A stretch of 60,317 nt of DNA from an uncultured Bacteroidales bacterium (GCA_937898885.1 CALDKD010000072.1:1-60317); one strand, 5' to 3'; counted from the stretch's first letter, positions 1-8,209 are shown. Numbers and translations are program-made. Notes: a model not told the origin generated them from the sequence alone.

Positions 1-205
1 CGTCGTTCTCCTTGCTGTGGTTGCGGGCGAACGCGTCTATTGACACCACATACACTGGCTTCAGCGTGTAGTCATTACCCGCGGGAATCTGGCTCTGAAT
101 GAGATAGGTGGAGTAGAACAGGCAGCGGTCATCGAACCAGCCTTGCGGGCACACCTGCACCTCCACGTCAATGTACGAGCTGGCGTCAGAGTTATGCTGT
201 CTGTA
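1..205 (-). pseudogene. Rpn-family PD-(D/E)XK nuclease/transposase remnant, truncated
   Basis: The minus strand from 205 down to the window edge is open and reads through a segment typical of the Rpn (PDDEXK_2) family of recombination-promoting nucleases. It contains YIDVEVQ, the E-x-Q part of the PD-(D/E)XK core, followed by DDRCLFYSTYLIQ and YTLKPVYVVSI, which match the conserved middle of that family. Upstream the frame is closed by a TAA at 206-208. The roughly 70 residues normally preceding the E-x-Q motif are not visible in any frame of the next 120 nt. The 3' end lies outside the window. I read this as a 5'-truncated or frameshifted remnant. The family assignment is from memory of its motifs. 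Confidence 0.6.
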
Positions 206-761
206 TTACTTCAAGGTTGATAAGAGCTGCTTTTCATTCTGCATACCAAGTGCAGGGCATGTAATTCTTCAGTAATCCTCGGTCTTTTCTTGTATAAGAC
301 GGTAAAATGTTTTGACAAATGCCGGGTGGGGCAGTGAGCCTGTGCTGTGGTCCAGACGCTCGTTTCCTCAAGTTGTACTATATGACCTGTTTTGGTGGAA
401 AAACAGACCTCAGAAGGCCGTTTTGCGACGAGGCCTCAAGTGAGTTCGGTTGAGGCCACAAACGAACGCAGTTGAGGCCTCAACGCAAAAGCCGTGAGGC
501 CACGGACAAATAGGGGTGAGGTTACGGCTGTTTGCAGAGGTGGCCAGAAGGTGCAAAAACTGTGAGTCTGGAGGCTGTAATCACTGTTCGGAGGCGTAGA
601 AATATTCCAACAGAATAAAAACAGGCTGAAAGCTTGGATAGTCTGAATTGACACAAGGCGGAAGACTTTTTATGTGGCAATCCTGCTGATTTGTTCAAAT
701 AACTTTCTGCTGGTTGTGGTCTCACCCAAACTGGGCGGTTTTTTCTGAGTAGGTACAGTCT
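206..761. other. Non-coding interval with periodic repeat, no convincing gene
   Basis: About 550 nt lie between the Rpn remnant and the Nudix gene. The only ORFs are 67 to 72 codons long, overlap the 22-nt repeat array and have no family resemblance, so I do not call them. The interval holds the periodic array at 429-538. I see no promoter with both -33 and -7 elements and no strong terminator. Confidence 0.5.
429..538. repeat. Five-unit 22-nt periodic array, core TGAGGCC
   Basis: Five consecutive units begin at 429, 451, 473, 495 and 517, each exactly 22 nt long. Each opens with (T/C)GAGGCC; the last is degenerate as TGAGGTT. The rest of each unit is poorly conserved. Very weak echoes may continue to about 582. 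A 22-nt period is not a multiple of 3, which argues against a protein repeat, and it is close to two helical turns. There are no spacers, so it is not a CRISPR array. Confidence 0.7.
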
Positions 762-1265
762 CTAAATAAGATTGAGATATTGTGTCAGCTCCATCAGGCA
801 GTTGGGGGTGATGCTGCCGCCAGCTGCGGCATTACGCAATTCATCGGACGTGAAGAAACGTCCTCCTGACAACTCGTCCTCGCTTGGCTTTATCTCACCG
901 TCAAATATGGTCTTGTATAGATAGACCAGCTCACGCTCTACGCTGCTCTCAAAGACATAGCGTTTTATGAGCAGGGGCTTGAAGCCGGTTATGCCCAGTT
1001 CCTCGCTTACCTCACGCGCAAGGGCATCGTCAACACTCTCACCGAATGCTATGTGACCGCCACAGGCGGTATCCCATTTGTCGGGTTGTATCTTCTTCCA
1101 GTGCGGTCTGTGCTGCAGGTACAATTCTCCCTTACTGTTGAATACGTGCAGATGCACTACCGGGTGCAGTATCTTGCTGCCGTCGTGGGCATGTCCGCGT
1201 GTGATGCTGCCTGTCACATTGCCTTCCGCATCTACCTGCGGAAGTATCTCGTTGTCATTATCCAT
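762..1265 (-). CDS. Nudix hydrolase (YfcD/IDI-like)
   Basis: A 167-residue protein with a complete Nudix box at residues 70-92. It starts GHIAFGE and ends REVSEELGI, so the G-x5-E-x7-R-E-U-x-E-E-x-G-U pattern is intact and the metal-binding glutamates are present. The preceding strand (ILHPVVHLHVFN) and the segment around WDTACGG resemble the YfcD/isopentenyl-diphosphate-isomerase-like branch. The substrate cannot be told from sequence. I do not call it Idi because the residues around the expected catalytic Cys differ in spacing. The start at 1265 sits only 7 nt from the -7 box at 1273-1280, so the mRNA would be leaderless or nearly so. It is a single gene between non-coding DNA and a tRNA terminator. 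Confidence 0.85.
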   Translation of the reverse strand: MDNDNEILPQVDAEGNVTGSITRGHAHDGSKILHPVVHLHVFNSKGELYLQHRPHWKKIQPDKWDTACGGHIAFGESVDDALAREVSEELGITGFKPLLIKRYVFESSVERELVYLYKTIFDGEIKPSEDELSGGRFFTSDELRNAAAGGSITPNCLMELTQYLNLI

Positions 1266-1272
1266 AGTGCCG

Positions 1273-1280
1273 CAAAGTTA
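1273..1280 (-). promoter_or_regulatory. -7 box of the Nudix gene
   Basis: TAACTTTG on the minus strand matches the Bacteroidota -7 consensus TAnnTTTG. Its last base is 7 nt before the ATG, which predicts transcription starting at or within a few nt of the start codon. Confidence 0.6.
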
Positions 1281-1300
1281 ATTATTCCATAGCGCTACGC

Positions 1301-1330
1301 AAAAAAAAAAGAGAGGCCTTGCGGTCTCTC
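1301..1330 (-). terminator. Rho-independent terminator of tRNA-Val
   Basis: Read on the minus strand, an 8-nt arm starting GAGAGACC and a complementary arm ending GGCCTCTC form a hairpin with a short loop, followed by ten T residues. It lies immediately downstream of the tRNA. Confidence 0.85.
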
Positions 1331-1337
1331 CTTCTTG

Positions 1338-1412
1338 TGGGCGTTGACGGATTCGAACCGCCGACCCTCTGCTTGTAAGGCAGATGCTCTAAACCAGCTG
1401 AGCTAAACGCCC
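1338..1412 (-). tRNA. tRNA-Val (anticodon TAC)
   Basis: A 75-nt cloverleaf on the minus strand. The acceptor stem GGGCGTT pairs with AACGCCC, with discriminator A at 1338. The D-loop region is TAGCTCAGCTGGTTTAGAGC, the anticodon loop is CTTACAA with anticodon TAC (plus-strand 1375-1377), and the T-arm contains GGTTCGAATCC. The 3' CCA is not encoded, so it must be added by the CCA-adding enzyme found at 40617-42068. It has its own promoter and terminator. Confidence 0.96.
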
Positions 1413-1433
1413 GTGCTTTCCTTAAAAGCGCTG

Positions 1434-1463
1434 CAAAGATAGGTACTTTTTTTGACTTCCAAA
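1434..1463 (-). promoter_or_regulatory. Promoter of tRNA-Val
   Basis: On the minus strand TTTG (1460-1463), an 18-nt spacer and TATCTTTG (1434-1441) form a good Bacteroidota -33/-7 pair about 22 nt upstream of the mature tRNA 5' end. Confidence 0.65.
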
Positions 1464-1514
1464 ACTTTCAGACATATTTTTCTGCCTATTTTCTGCATTT
1501 GACGCGTTTTTTGG

Positions 1515-1522
1515 TAACTTCG
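1515..1522 (+). promoter_or_regulatory. -7 box of trpS
   Basis: TAACTTCG lies 20 nt before the trpS ATG. It is the TTCG variant of the -7 box. No well-spaced -33 TTTG is visible. Confidence 0.5.
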
Positions 1523-1542
1523 CACCCGAAAAGATTAAAACA

Positions 1543-2535
1543 ATGGAGATAGTTCTGAGTGGAATCCGTCCTACAGGTAACCTTCACCTGGGAAATTATT
1601 ATGGAGCAGTGACAAGTTTCCTGAAACTTCAGGAAGAGTACAGGTGTTATTTCTTTATTGCCGACTGGCATTCTCTGACTACTCACCCCACACCAGAGAA
1701 CATTCAGAACAGTGCCCGCACAATTCTTGCTGAGTATCTGGCCTGCGGTCTTGACCCGGAGAAGGCTACAATCTATGTTCAGAGTGACGTGCCTGAGACC
1801 ATAGAGCTCTACCTTTATCTTAATATGAACGCATATCTGGGCGAGCTGGAGCGCGTTACCTCATTCAAGGAGAAGGCACGCAAGCAGCCTGACAATGTGA
1901 ATGCCGGATTGCTAACATATCCGACTCTGATGGCTGCCGATATCCTTATACATCGTGCCAACAAGGTACCGGTGGGCAAGGATCAGGAGCAGAATATGGA
2001 GATGGCCCGCCTGTTTGGCCGCCGTTTCAACCGTATGTACAATACTGAGCTGTTCCCTGAGCCACAGTCATTCTCAATGTCCGCTCAGGGCGGAATCAAG
2101 ATTCCGGGTCTGGACGGCAGCGGCAAGATGGGTAAGTCCGAGGGCAACTGCATATACCTGTGTGATGAGCCTTCAGTAATACGCAAGAAAGTAATGCGTG
2201 CCGTAACCGATGCGGGTCCTCAGGCTCCGAATAGTGAGAAGCCTGATGTGATTGAGAATCTGTTTACCCTGCTCAGGGTTGTGTCCTCAAAGGATACCGT
2301 AAGCTATTTTGAGGATAAGTGGAATGACTGCTCCATCCGTTATGGCGATTTGAAGAAGCAGCTGGCCGAGGATATCGTTATTGCTACAGATCCTATCCGT
2401 GAGCGCATCAAGGAGTACTCTTCCAACCCTGAGCTGCTTGACCGCATAGCCAAGGCCGGTGCGGAGAAAGCGCGTGAGAGCGCTGCCGCCACATTGTCGC
2501 TGGTACGTAAGACTATAGGCTTCAGGAACTTCTGA
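1543..2535 (+). CDS. trpS: Tryptophanyl-tRNA synthetase
   Basis: A 330-residue class I aminoacyl-tRNA synthetase that charges tRNA-Trp in the cytoplasm. The HIGH-type signature is PTGNLHLGNYYG at residues 10-21. The KMSKS signature appears as KMGKS at 195-199 within DGSGKMGKSEGN. The length is normal for bacterial TrpS. The ATG at 1543 is preceded by a short A-rich leader and the -7 box at 1515-1522. It is monocistronic and shares a bidirectional terminator with the convergent serB gene. Confidence 0.96.
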   Translation: MEIVLSGIRPTGNLHLGNYYGAVTSFLKLQEEYRCYFFIADWHSLTTHPTPENIQNSARTILAEYLACGLDPEKATIYVQSDVPETIELYLYLNMNAYLGELERVTSFKEKARKQPDNVNAGLLTYPTLMAADILIHRANKVPVGKDQEQNMEMARLFGRRFNRMYNTELFPEPQSFSMSAQGGIKIPGLDGSGKMGKSEGNCIYLCDEPSVIRKKVMRAVTDAGPQAPNSEKPDVIENLFTLLRVVSSKDTVSYFEDKWNDCSIRYGDLKKQLAEDIVIATDPIRERIKEYSSNPELLDRIAKAGAEKARESAAATLSLVRKTIGFRNF

Positions 2536-2553
2536 CAGCTTGTACAATAATAG

Positions 2554-2587
2554 AAAAGCCTTGATCCGCTTAGGGTCAAGGCTTTTT
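2554..2587. terminator. Bidirectional terminator between trpS and serB
   Basis: A 10-bp stem (2558-2567 with 2573-2582, one G-T pair) closes a 5-nt loop. It is flanked by AAAA on the left and TTTTT on the right, so it can end trpS on the plus strand and serB on the minus strand. Confidence 0.85.
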
Positions 2588-2588
2588 G

Positions 2589-3821
2589 TTATTTAGTTGG
2601 ATTAATCTTTGAGTCTTTCAGCCCCAGGAAATATAGTATTCCGTCCAGTCCGGTAGTTGATATGGACTGCTTGGCCGTTGCCTTTACTTTCGGCTTGGCG
2701 TGGTATGCTATGCCAAGTCCTGCAAGGTTAAGCATAGGCAGGTCGTTCGCACCATCGCCCACTGCTACCGACTGCTCCAGGTTGATGTTCTCGAACTGAC
2801 ATAACAGGCGTAACAGCTCTGCCTTGCGGCGGCCGTCAACAACCTCGCCTACATAACGGCCTGTCAGCTTTCCGTTCTCTATCTCCAGCTCGTTGGCGTA
2901 GATGTAGTCGAATCCGAACCTGCGCTGCAGGGCCTTGCCGAAATAGGTGAATCCGCCTGAAAGGATGGCGGTCTTGTATCCTACGCGCTTCAGCACGGTC
3001 ATAAGCTGCTCAAGACCCTCGTTGTATGGCAGGTTGTTCGCTATCTCCTCCATAACGGACTCGTCCAGTCCTTTCAACAGCGCCACACGACGTGTGAAGC
3101 TCTCGGTGAAGTCTATCTCACCGCGCATCGCGCTCCCGGTGATGGCGCGCACCTGGTCGCCTACACCGGCACGCTCGGCCAGTTCGTCAATGACCTCAGT
3201 ATTGATAAGGGTGGAGTCCATATCGAAACATATCAGGCGGCGGCTGCGACGGTAAAGGTCATCTTTCTGGAATGAGATGTCAACGCCCAGCTCCGCCATA
3301 TTCATCAAATCGTTCTTGAGCGCGTCGCGCTGCTCGTCGGTGAGTATTCCTCGAATGGACAGCTCGATGGATGACTTTGTGTGGCTGTCATCGTCCTCAA
3401 GTGGCACACGGCCGCTCAGACGCTGAATGGCATCGATGTTGAGTCCGTGACGATATACAATGTTGGTTGCCTCGGCAATGTGCTTTGCCGTGATTTTGCG
3501 TCCTAACAGTGTTACTATGTAACGGTTCTTTCCCTGACGCGATACCCAGGCGTTATAGTCGTCTATGGCTATGGGGGTGAAGCGTATCTGAACGCCCAGC
3601 CCGGATGCCTTGAAAAGCAGGTCTTTCATAATGAAGCCCGACTTGTCGCGCTGTGTGAGGAAAAGTATTCCCAGCGTGAGGGACTGGTGTATGTTTGCCT
3701 GTCCGATGTCCAGAATTGAGGCATCGTACCTTGCCAGGATGTCTGTCAGTGCCGTGGTCAGTCCGGGCTTGTCATCGCCGGAGATGTTTATCTGGATTAT
3801 CTCAATCTCGTTTATGTCCAT
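2589..3821 (-). CDS. serB: Phosphoserine phosphatase with N-terminal ACT domains
   Basis: 410 residues. The N-terminal half (about 1-185) consists of two ACT-like regulatory domains; the first opens IIQINISGDDKPGL. The C-terminal half is a HAD-superfamily phosphatase with FDMDST (catalytic D200 and D202), SGG at 288-290 and GDGAND at 355-360. It performs the last step of serine biosynthesis, hydrolysing O-phosphoserine in the cytoplasm. The ACT domains suggest allosteric amino-acid sensing, as in other long SerB proteins. The ATG at 3821 gives a normal N-terminus. It is divergent from the antiporter gene, with about 70 nt between starts. Confidence 0.94.
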   Translation of the reverse strand: MDINEIEIIQINISGDDKPGLTTALTDILARYDASILDIGQANIHQSLTLGILFLTQRDKSGFIMKDLLFKASGLGVQIRFTPIAIDDYNAWVSRQGKNRYIVTLLGRKITAKHIAEATNIVYRHGLNIDAIQRLSGRVPLEDDDSHTKSSIELSIRGILTDEQRDALKNDLMNMAELGVDISFQKDDLYRRSRRLICFDMDSTLINTEVIDELAERAGVGDQVRAITGSAMRGEIDFTESFTRRVALLKGLDESVMEEIANNLPYNEGLEQLMTVLKRVGYKTAILSGGFTYFGKALQRRFGFDYIYANELEIENGKLTGRYVGEVVDGRRKAELLRLLCQFENINLEQSVAVGDGANDLPMLNLAGLGIAYHAKPKVKATAKQSISTTGLDGILYFLGLKDSKINPTK

Positions 3822-3861
3822 AGAAGCTTTCTTTTGTCCCGCTAAGATAAGAATTTTGAGT

Positions 3862-3869
3862 TATCTTTG
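3862..3869 (+). promoter_or_regulatory. -7 box of the antiporter-Gate operon
   Basis: TATCTTTG is followed by a C and lies 20 nt before the ATG at 3890, predicting a 5' leader of about 14 nt. The -33 element is not clear. Confidence 0.55.
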
Positions 3870-3889
3870 CAACATAATAATGAGAATGT

Positions 3890-5536
3890 ATGGTTAAGAC
3901 CCTGATAGTAATAGCTGTCATCATATTCCTGTGCGTGTTCCTGAACCGTGTGTCCAACAAGTTCGGAATACCTGTGCTGCTTGCTTTCATGGGGTTGGGT
4001 ATTGTTATGTCTGCCATTGACCCTGAGCCATTTCAGAAATTCCAGATTGAGGCGGTAGAGAAGACCTGTACGGTGGCGCTGATATTCATAATGTTCTATG
4101 GCGGTTTCGGTACAAGGCTGGAGGCCGCCAGACCCGTACTTGTGCCTGCCGGAATCCTGGCTACCGTGGGCGTGGCCGTCACAGCCGGTCTTACTGGCCT
4201 CTTCTGCCATTATGTGCTTGGCTGGGGGTGGGCCGAAGGGTTCCTGATGGGCTCTGTGATAAGCTCAACAGATGCGGCGTCGGTCTTCTCCATATTGCGT
4301 TCGCGGAAACTCGGACTGAAGAACAATACGGCTCCTATGCTGGAGGTTGAGAGTGGAAGCAACGACCCGATGTCATATATGCTCACTGTGGTGATGCTCT
4401 CCGTATTGCAGGGAACTGCATCCGGCGGACAGGTTGTAAAGCTTATACTGATGCAGCTTGTGATAGGCGCATTATGCGGCGTCGTGCTGTCAAAGGTCCT
4501 GATAAAGCTGTTTGATACAAGATTCAAGCTCGGCTCATCCGGATTTGACTCAGTACTTATCTTCGCCGTGGCGATATTGTCGTATGCCGTGCCGTCGCTT
4601 CTTGGTGGAAATGGCTATCTGAGCGCATACATCGTTGGTATCCTGCTCGGCAACAGCTCGGACTTCACCGACAAGAAATCGCTGGTGAACTTCTTTGACG
4701 GGCTGACCAGCATGATGCAGATACTGATATTCTATATGCTGGGTACTATGGCGCATATTGACAGCCTTCATAAGGCGGTGCTGCCTGCGCTTGCCATATT
4801 CCTGTTCCTTACTCTGGTGGCCCGTCCCGCATCGGTATCGTCGGTGCTGTGTCTCTGGGGAAGGCGCTATCCTTTCCGCCAGCACGCTCTTGTCTCATTC
4901 GTGGGATTGCGCGGAGCGGCGTCTATTGTGTTTGCCATGATGGTTCTGACCAGTGGGGCATCGCTTCAGAATGACATATTCAATATAGTCTTCTGCATAG
5001 TGCTGATATCAATTCTGCTTCAAGGCTCACTGATACCTGCCGTTGCAGGGAGACTGGGTATGATAGACCAGAATGAGAATGTGCTCAAGACATTCAGCGA
5101 TTTCAGCGAGGAGGCCGAGATGACATTCGGCAAGGTTGAGGTAGGAGAGGACAGCTTGTGGAATAATAAGAAGGTGCGTGATCTTGGCCTGCCGCGGAAT
5201 ATGCTGCTGGTGCTGATAGTTCGCGGCGAGTGCAGGATTGTGCCTAAGGGCGATACCGAGCTGCAATGTGGCGATGTGGTTGTTGTCTGTACAAAGGCTT
5301 ACAACAGTCTGTCCTCTGACAGTATCTACCAGCATCGTCTGAGCCGGAACAGCAAATGGATAGGTCATACAATCAAGGAATACCCATATAATGCAAACAA
5401 TGTGGTTGTGCTTATCTCACGCGGGAATGAGCGCATTATTCCCAATGGCGATACGGTATTGCAGGACAACGATGTCCTGACAATCCTGAAAAGGAAGAGT
5501 GATGACCCGATGAATAATAGGAATGAAAATGGATAA
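3890..5536 (+). CDS. CPA1-family cation/proton antiporter with TrkA-C (RCK_C) tail
   Basis: 548 residues. The first 390 or so are strongly hydrophobic with about 12 predicted membrane segments, and contain the antiporter-type stretch SSTDAASVFSIL followed by ESGSNDPMSYML, with conserved acidic residues in the membrane. The last 150 residues are soluble and contain two RCK_C-like units, each with a pattern like RIVPKGDTELQCGDVVVV, which in relatives bind ligands that gate transport. This matches the K+/H+ antiporter NhaP2/CvrA architecture; the transported ion is inferred, not shown. The next gene starts 14 nt before this stop codon, so translation is probably coupled. Confidence 0.88.
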   Translation: MVKTLIVIAVIIFLCVFLNRVSNKFGIPVLLAFMGLGIVMSAIDPEPFQKFQIEAVEKTCTVALIFIMFYGGFGTRLEAARPVLVPAGILATVGVAVTAGLTGLFCHYVLGWGWAEGFLMGSVISSTDAASVFSILRSRKLGLKNNTAPMLEVESGSNDPMSYMLTVVMLSVLQGTASGGQVVKLILMQLVIGALCGVVLSKVLIKLFDTRFKLGSSGFDSVLIFAVAILSYAVPSLLGGNGYLSAYIVGILLGNSSDFTDKKSLVNFFDGLTSMMQILIFYMLGTMAHIDSLHKAVLPALAIFLFLTLVARPASVSSVLCLWGRRYPFRQHALVSFVGLRGAASIVFAMMVLTSGASLQNDIFNIVFCIVLISILLQGSLIPAVAGRLGMIDQNENVLKTFSDFSEEAEMTFGKVEVGEDSLWNNKKVRDLGLPRNMLLVLIVRGECRIVPKGDTELQCGDVVVVCTKAYNSLSSDSIYQHRLSRNSKWIGHTIKEYPYNANNVVVLISRGNERIIPNGDTVLQDNDVLTILKRKSDDPMNNRNENG

Positions 5537-6473
5537 GGCCCGTTTCAGGAAAGTGCTTCGTGAGACCACTCCCCGCGCTTTCAAGACGATATGGTGGATA
5601 TTCAAGATTACCGCTGCGGTTTCCTTCGCGATGCTGCTGCTCAGATATACCGGTATCCTGCAATGGATAGCCGTTGCCGTCAGTCCGGTCTTTAATCTTT
5701 TCGGACTGCCGGGTGATGCCTCAATGGCATACGTGAGCGGTTACTTCATCAACGTGTATTCCTGTGTGGCGGTGATATCCACATTGGAGCTCACCGCACG
5801 CGAGATTACCATACTGGGAACTATGTCGCTCGCCGCCCACGCAATCATTCTGGAGAGTGCGGTGCAGCATAAGACGGGAACTCCTACGGCATACGTTGTG
5901 GTCTTGCGTACCATTGCGTCGCTGCTGCTGGGAGTGCTGCTCAACCTTATTCTTCCCGGTAGGCCAGAGATTGACTCATCCGCCGGTATGCGGCTGGCAG
6001 ATGTTCCTTTTATACAGATACAGGGCGATTTCCTGCCGCTATTTGTCCAATGGCTCAAGGGAATTCTCAAACTTGCCGCCTGGATGGTGTGCCTTATCTA
6101 CCTCCTAAACCTTTTGCAGCGTATGTTCTATGAGTATGGGGTGATGGAGAGGATTGCGCGCTTCTTTCATCCGCTGCTCCGTATATTCGGCCTTGACGGC
6201 AGTACGTCATTTCTCTGGATTGTTGCCAATGTGGTGGGCCTGTCATACGGCTCGGCCGCTATTATGGACGAGATGCAGCGTGGCAAGATAAGCAAATTCG
6301 AGATTAATCTGCTGAATACGCATATAGGAATCAGTCACAGCAATCTGGAGGACCTGCTGCTTCTGTCGGCTATGGGAGGCGCGTGGTACGTGATGCTTCT
6401 GGCCCGGTGGGTAATGGTGACATTCCTTGTCTGGATGGTCAGAGTCCTCAAACCGCGGTTTTTGCTTGGATAA
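5523..6473 (+). CDS. Nucleoside-recognition (Gate) domain membrane protein
   Basis: 316 residues with about eight hydrophobic segments and two halves resembling the Gate/nucleoside-recognition domain also found in spore maturation proteins SpmA/SpmB. One half runs from about residue 30 (AVSFAMLLLRYTGIL), the other from about 180. The biochemical role of the family is not settled and I cannot assign a substrate. It overlaps the antiporter gene by 14 nt, so the two are almost certainly one transcript; a joint function in ion or nucleoside traffic is only inference. The ATG at 5523 is the upstream of two close choices; 5529 is also possible. Confidence 0.75.
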   Translation: MKMDKARFRKVLRETTPRAFKTIWWIFKITAAVSFAMLLLRYTGILQWIAVAVSPVFNLFGLPGDASMAYVSGYFINVYSCVAVISTLELTAREITILGTMSLAAHAIILESAVQHKTGTPTAYVVVLRTIASLLLGVLLNLILPGRPEIDSSAGMRLADVPFIQIQGDFLPLFVQWLKGILKLAAWMVCLIYLLNLLQRMFYEYGVMERIARFFHPLLRIFGLDGSTSFLWIVANVVGLSYGSAAIMDEMQRGKISKFEINLLNTHIGISHSNLEDLLLLSAMGGAWYVMLLARWVMVTFLVWMVRVLKPRFLLG

Positions 6474-6549
6474 TTGCAAAAAACTGTTTAAATTTGAGCG
6501 ATTTGCCTGTAAATCGGGCTGATTCTGACAATTATTTATAGTATCTTAT

Positions 6550-8130
6550 ATGTTTAAAGGACAACCAAAAGGCCTGTTCGCACTTGCTTTGGCGAATACA
6601 GGCGAGCGTTTCGGCTACTACACAATGCTAGCCATCTTTACGCTGTACATGAGAGCTAAGTTCGGCTGGAGCGAGGACCAGGCCGGACACGTTTATGCGT
6701 TATTCCTTGCCGGTGTCTATTTCATGCCTCTGCTTGGCGGTATTCTTGCCGATAGGATAGGCTATGGCAAATGCGTGACAATAGGTGCTTTCGTTATGAT
6801 TCTCGGCTATCTGGGACTTGCGGTTCCAATGGCTACACAAGTGATTGACAAGTGGACTCTTTTCACTGGTCTGGTGCTGATTGCAGTCGGTACGGGTCTG
6901 TTCAAGGGAAACCTGCAGGTTCTGGTGGGTAATCTTTATGATGCTCCGGAATATTCCGCCAAGCGTGACTCCGCATTCAGTCTCTTCTATATGGCCATCA
7001 ATATCGGTGCTATGTTCGCACCGGCTATGGCAAAGGCTCTGTACAATCCGCACATCGAGGCCGCCGGCTTCCATTTCGTGCCTATTGACAATGCCGCCAA
7101 TGAGTTCGCAGGTCAGGCACCGGCTTATCTGCAGTCTCTGGCAGAGGGCTACAGGCTTTGCTTCTACGTTGCCTGCGCCTCTCTGGTTCTCTCGCTGCTT
7201 ATCTATTTCTTCTGCAAACCTTGGTTCAAGCACGCTGATGTGAACGCAAAGCAGGCTGCCAAGACTGATGCGAATTACGTTGAGCTTACTCCGAAACAGA
7301 CAAAGGACCGTATCGTGGCTCTTGTGCTTGTTTTCGCTGTGGTGATTTTCTTCTGGATGGCATTCCATCAGAACGGCTCAGCTCTTACATTCTTTGCAGA
7401 TAAATATACTCAGCTTAACGGCATTCAGGGTACTACCCGTATTTGGTTCAACATCTGGTCTCTTGCGTTGATTGCGGTATCTATCTACACACTCTTCTCA
7501 ATGTTCCAGAGCGATACCAGAAAGGCAAGAGTCATATCCGCTATCGCGACTCTGGCATTATGGGGCGGCGCGATAGCTTTCTATCTGTCAATGCCTGAGT
7601 CATTCAACGCCGCTACATCTGATTTCCAGCAGTTCAACCCGTTCTTTGTCGTTGCGCTTACTCCTATCTCGGTGGCTGTATTCGGCGCTCTTGCCAAGAA
7701 AGGCAAGGAACCGTCTGCTCCTTTGAAGATAGGGCTTGGTATGATGCTTGCGGCTGTCGGCTTTGCTGTGATTACCGTTGCCTCCACAGACCTTATATCG
7801 CCTAAGGATCTGGGTGATTCCGCACAGAGCATCCTTAACCCGCACTGGCTGATAGGTACCTACTTCACACTGACTGTGGCAGAGCTGCTTCTCAGTCCTA
7901 TGGGCATCAGCTTTGTAAGTAAGGTGGCTCCTCCAAAGTACAAGGGCCTGATGATGGGTGGATGGTTCGCAGCCACCGCCATAGGCAACTACCTGAGCCG
8001 TATTCCATCTGCTTTGTGGAACAAGATTCCTCTTATGGCCAACTGGGCTATTCTGATTGGCCTCTGCGTGATTGCCGGTCTTATTATGCTGGTTCTCCGC
8101 AAGAAACTTGAGGCTGCTACAAACGATTGA
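6550..8130 (+). CDS. POT-family proton-coupled di/tripeptide transporter
   Basis: 526 residues with about 14 membrane segments, probably in the inner membrane. The N-terminus has NTGERFGYYT, corresponding to the POT motif ExxERFxYY but with Asn16 in place of the first Glu. The PTR2 signature FSLFYMAINIGAM follows in the middle of the N-terminal half. The family imports di- and tripeptides with protons. A large loop region near residues 240-255 is charged and separates the two six-helix bundles. It is monocistronic, ended by the strong bidirectional hairpin at 8147-8189. A possible -7 box TAAATTTG lies at 6489-6496, but this is weak. Confidence 0.92.
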   Translation: MFKGQPKGLFALALANTGERFGYYTMLAIFTLYMRAKFGWSEDQAGHVYALFLAGVYFMPLLGGILADRIGYGKCVTIGAFVMILGYLGLAVPMATQVIDKWTLFTGLVLIAVGTGLFKGNLQVLVGNLYDAPEYSAKRDSAFSLFYMAINIGAMFAPAMAKALYNPHIEAAGFHFVPIDNAANEFAGQAPAYLQSLAEGYRLCFYVACASLVLSLLIYFFCKPWFKHADVNAKQAAKTDANYVELTPKQTKDRIVALVLVFAVVIFFWMAFHQNGSALTFFADKYTQLNGIQGTTRIWFNIWSLALIAVSIYTLFSMFQSDTRKARVISAIATLALWGGAIAFYLSMPESFNAATSDFQQFNPFFVVALTPISVAVFGALAKKGKEPSAPLKIGLGMMLAAVGFAVITVASTDLISPKDLGDSAQSILNPHWLIGTYFTLTVAELLLSPMGISFVSKVAPPKYKGLMMGGWFAATAIGNYLSRIPSALWNKIPLMANWAILIGLCVIAGLIMLVLRKKLEAATND

Positions 8131-8146
8131 TGTAACGTGCGACAAT

Positions 8147-8189
8147 AAAAACCGGGGCTGGTCAGATATGTAAGACCAGCCCCGGTTTA
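8147..8189. terminator. Bidirectional terminator between POT and MFS genes
   Basis: A perfect 13-bp stem (8151-8163 with 8174-8186, GC-rich) has a 10-nt loop. AAAA precedes it and TTTAT follows it. It serves two convergent genes. Confidence 0.88.
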
Positions 8190-8209
8190 TTATATGTGTA
8201 TTTGTATGT

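Noticed and set aside
429..538. CRISPR array
   Set aside because: Units are only 22 nt, contiguous and without unique spacers, and the conserved part is about 7 nt. No cas gene is nearby.
436..725. Two short minus-strand ORFs (72 and 67 codons)
   Set aside because: They overlap each other and the 22-nt array, whose period is not a multiple of three, and have no similarity to known proteins.
762..1265. Naming the Nudix gene isopentenyl-diphosphate isomerase (idi)
   Set aside because: The region around the expected catalytic Cys has different spacing (ACGGH). A generic Nudix call is safer.
6700..7368. 222-codon minus-strand ORF inside the POT gene
   Set aside because: Low-complexity, His/Cys-rich translation without any domain, lying antisense to a clear transporter gene. 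The 218-codon ORF at 7600-8256 is rejected for the same reason.
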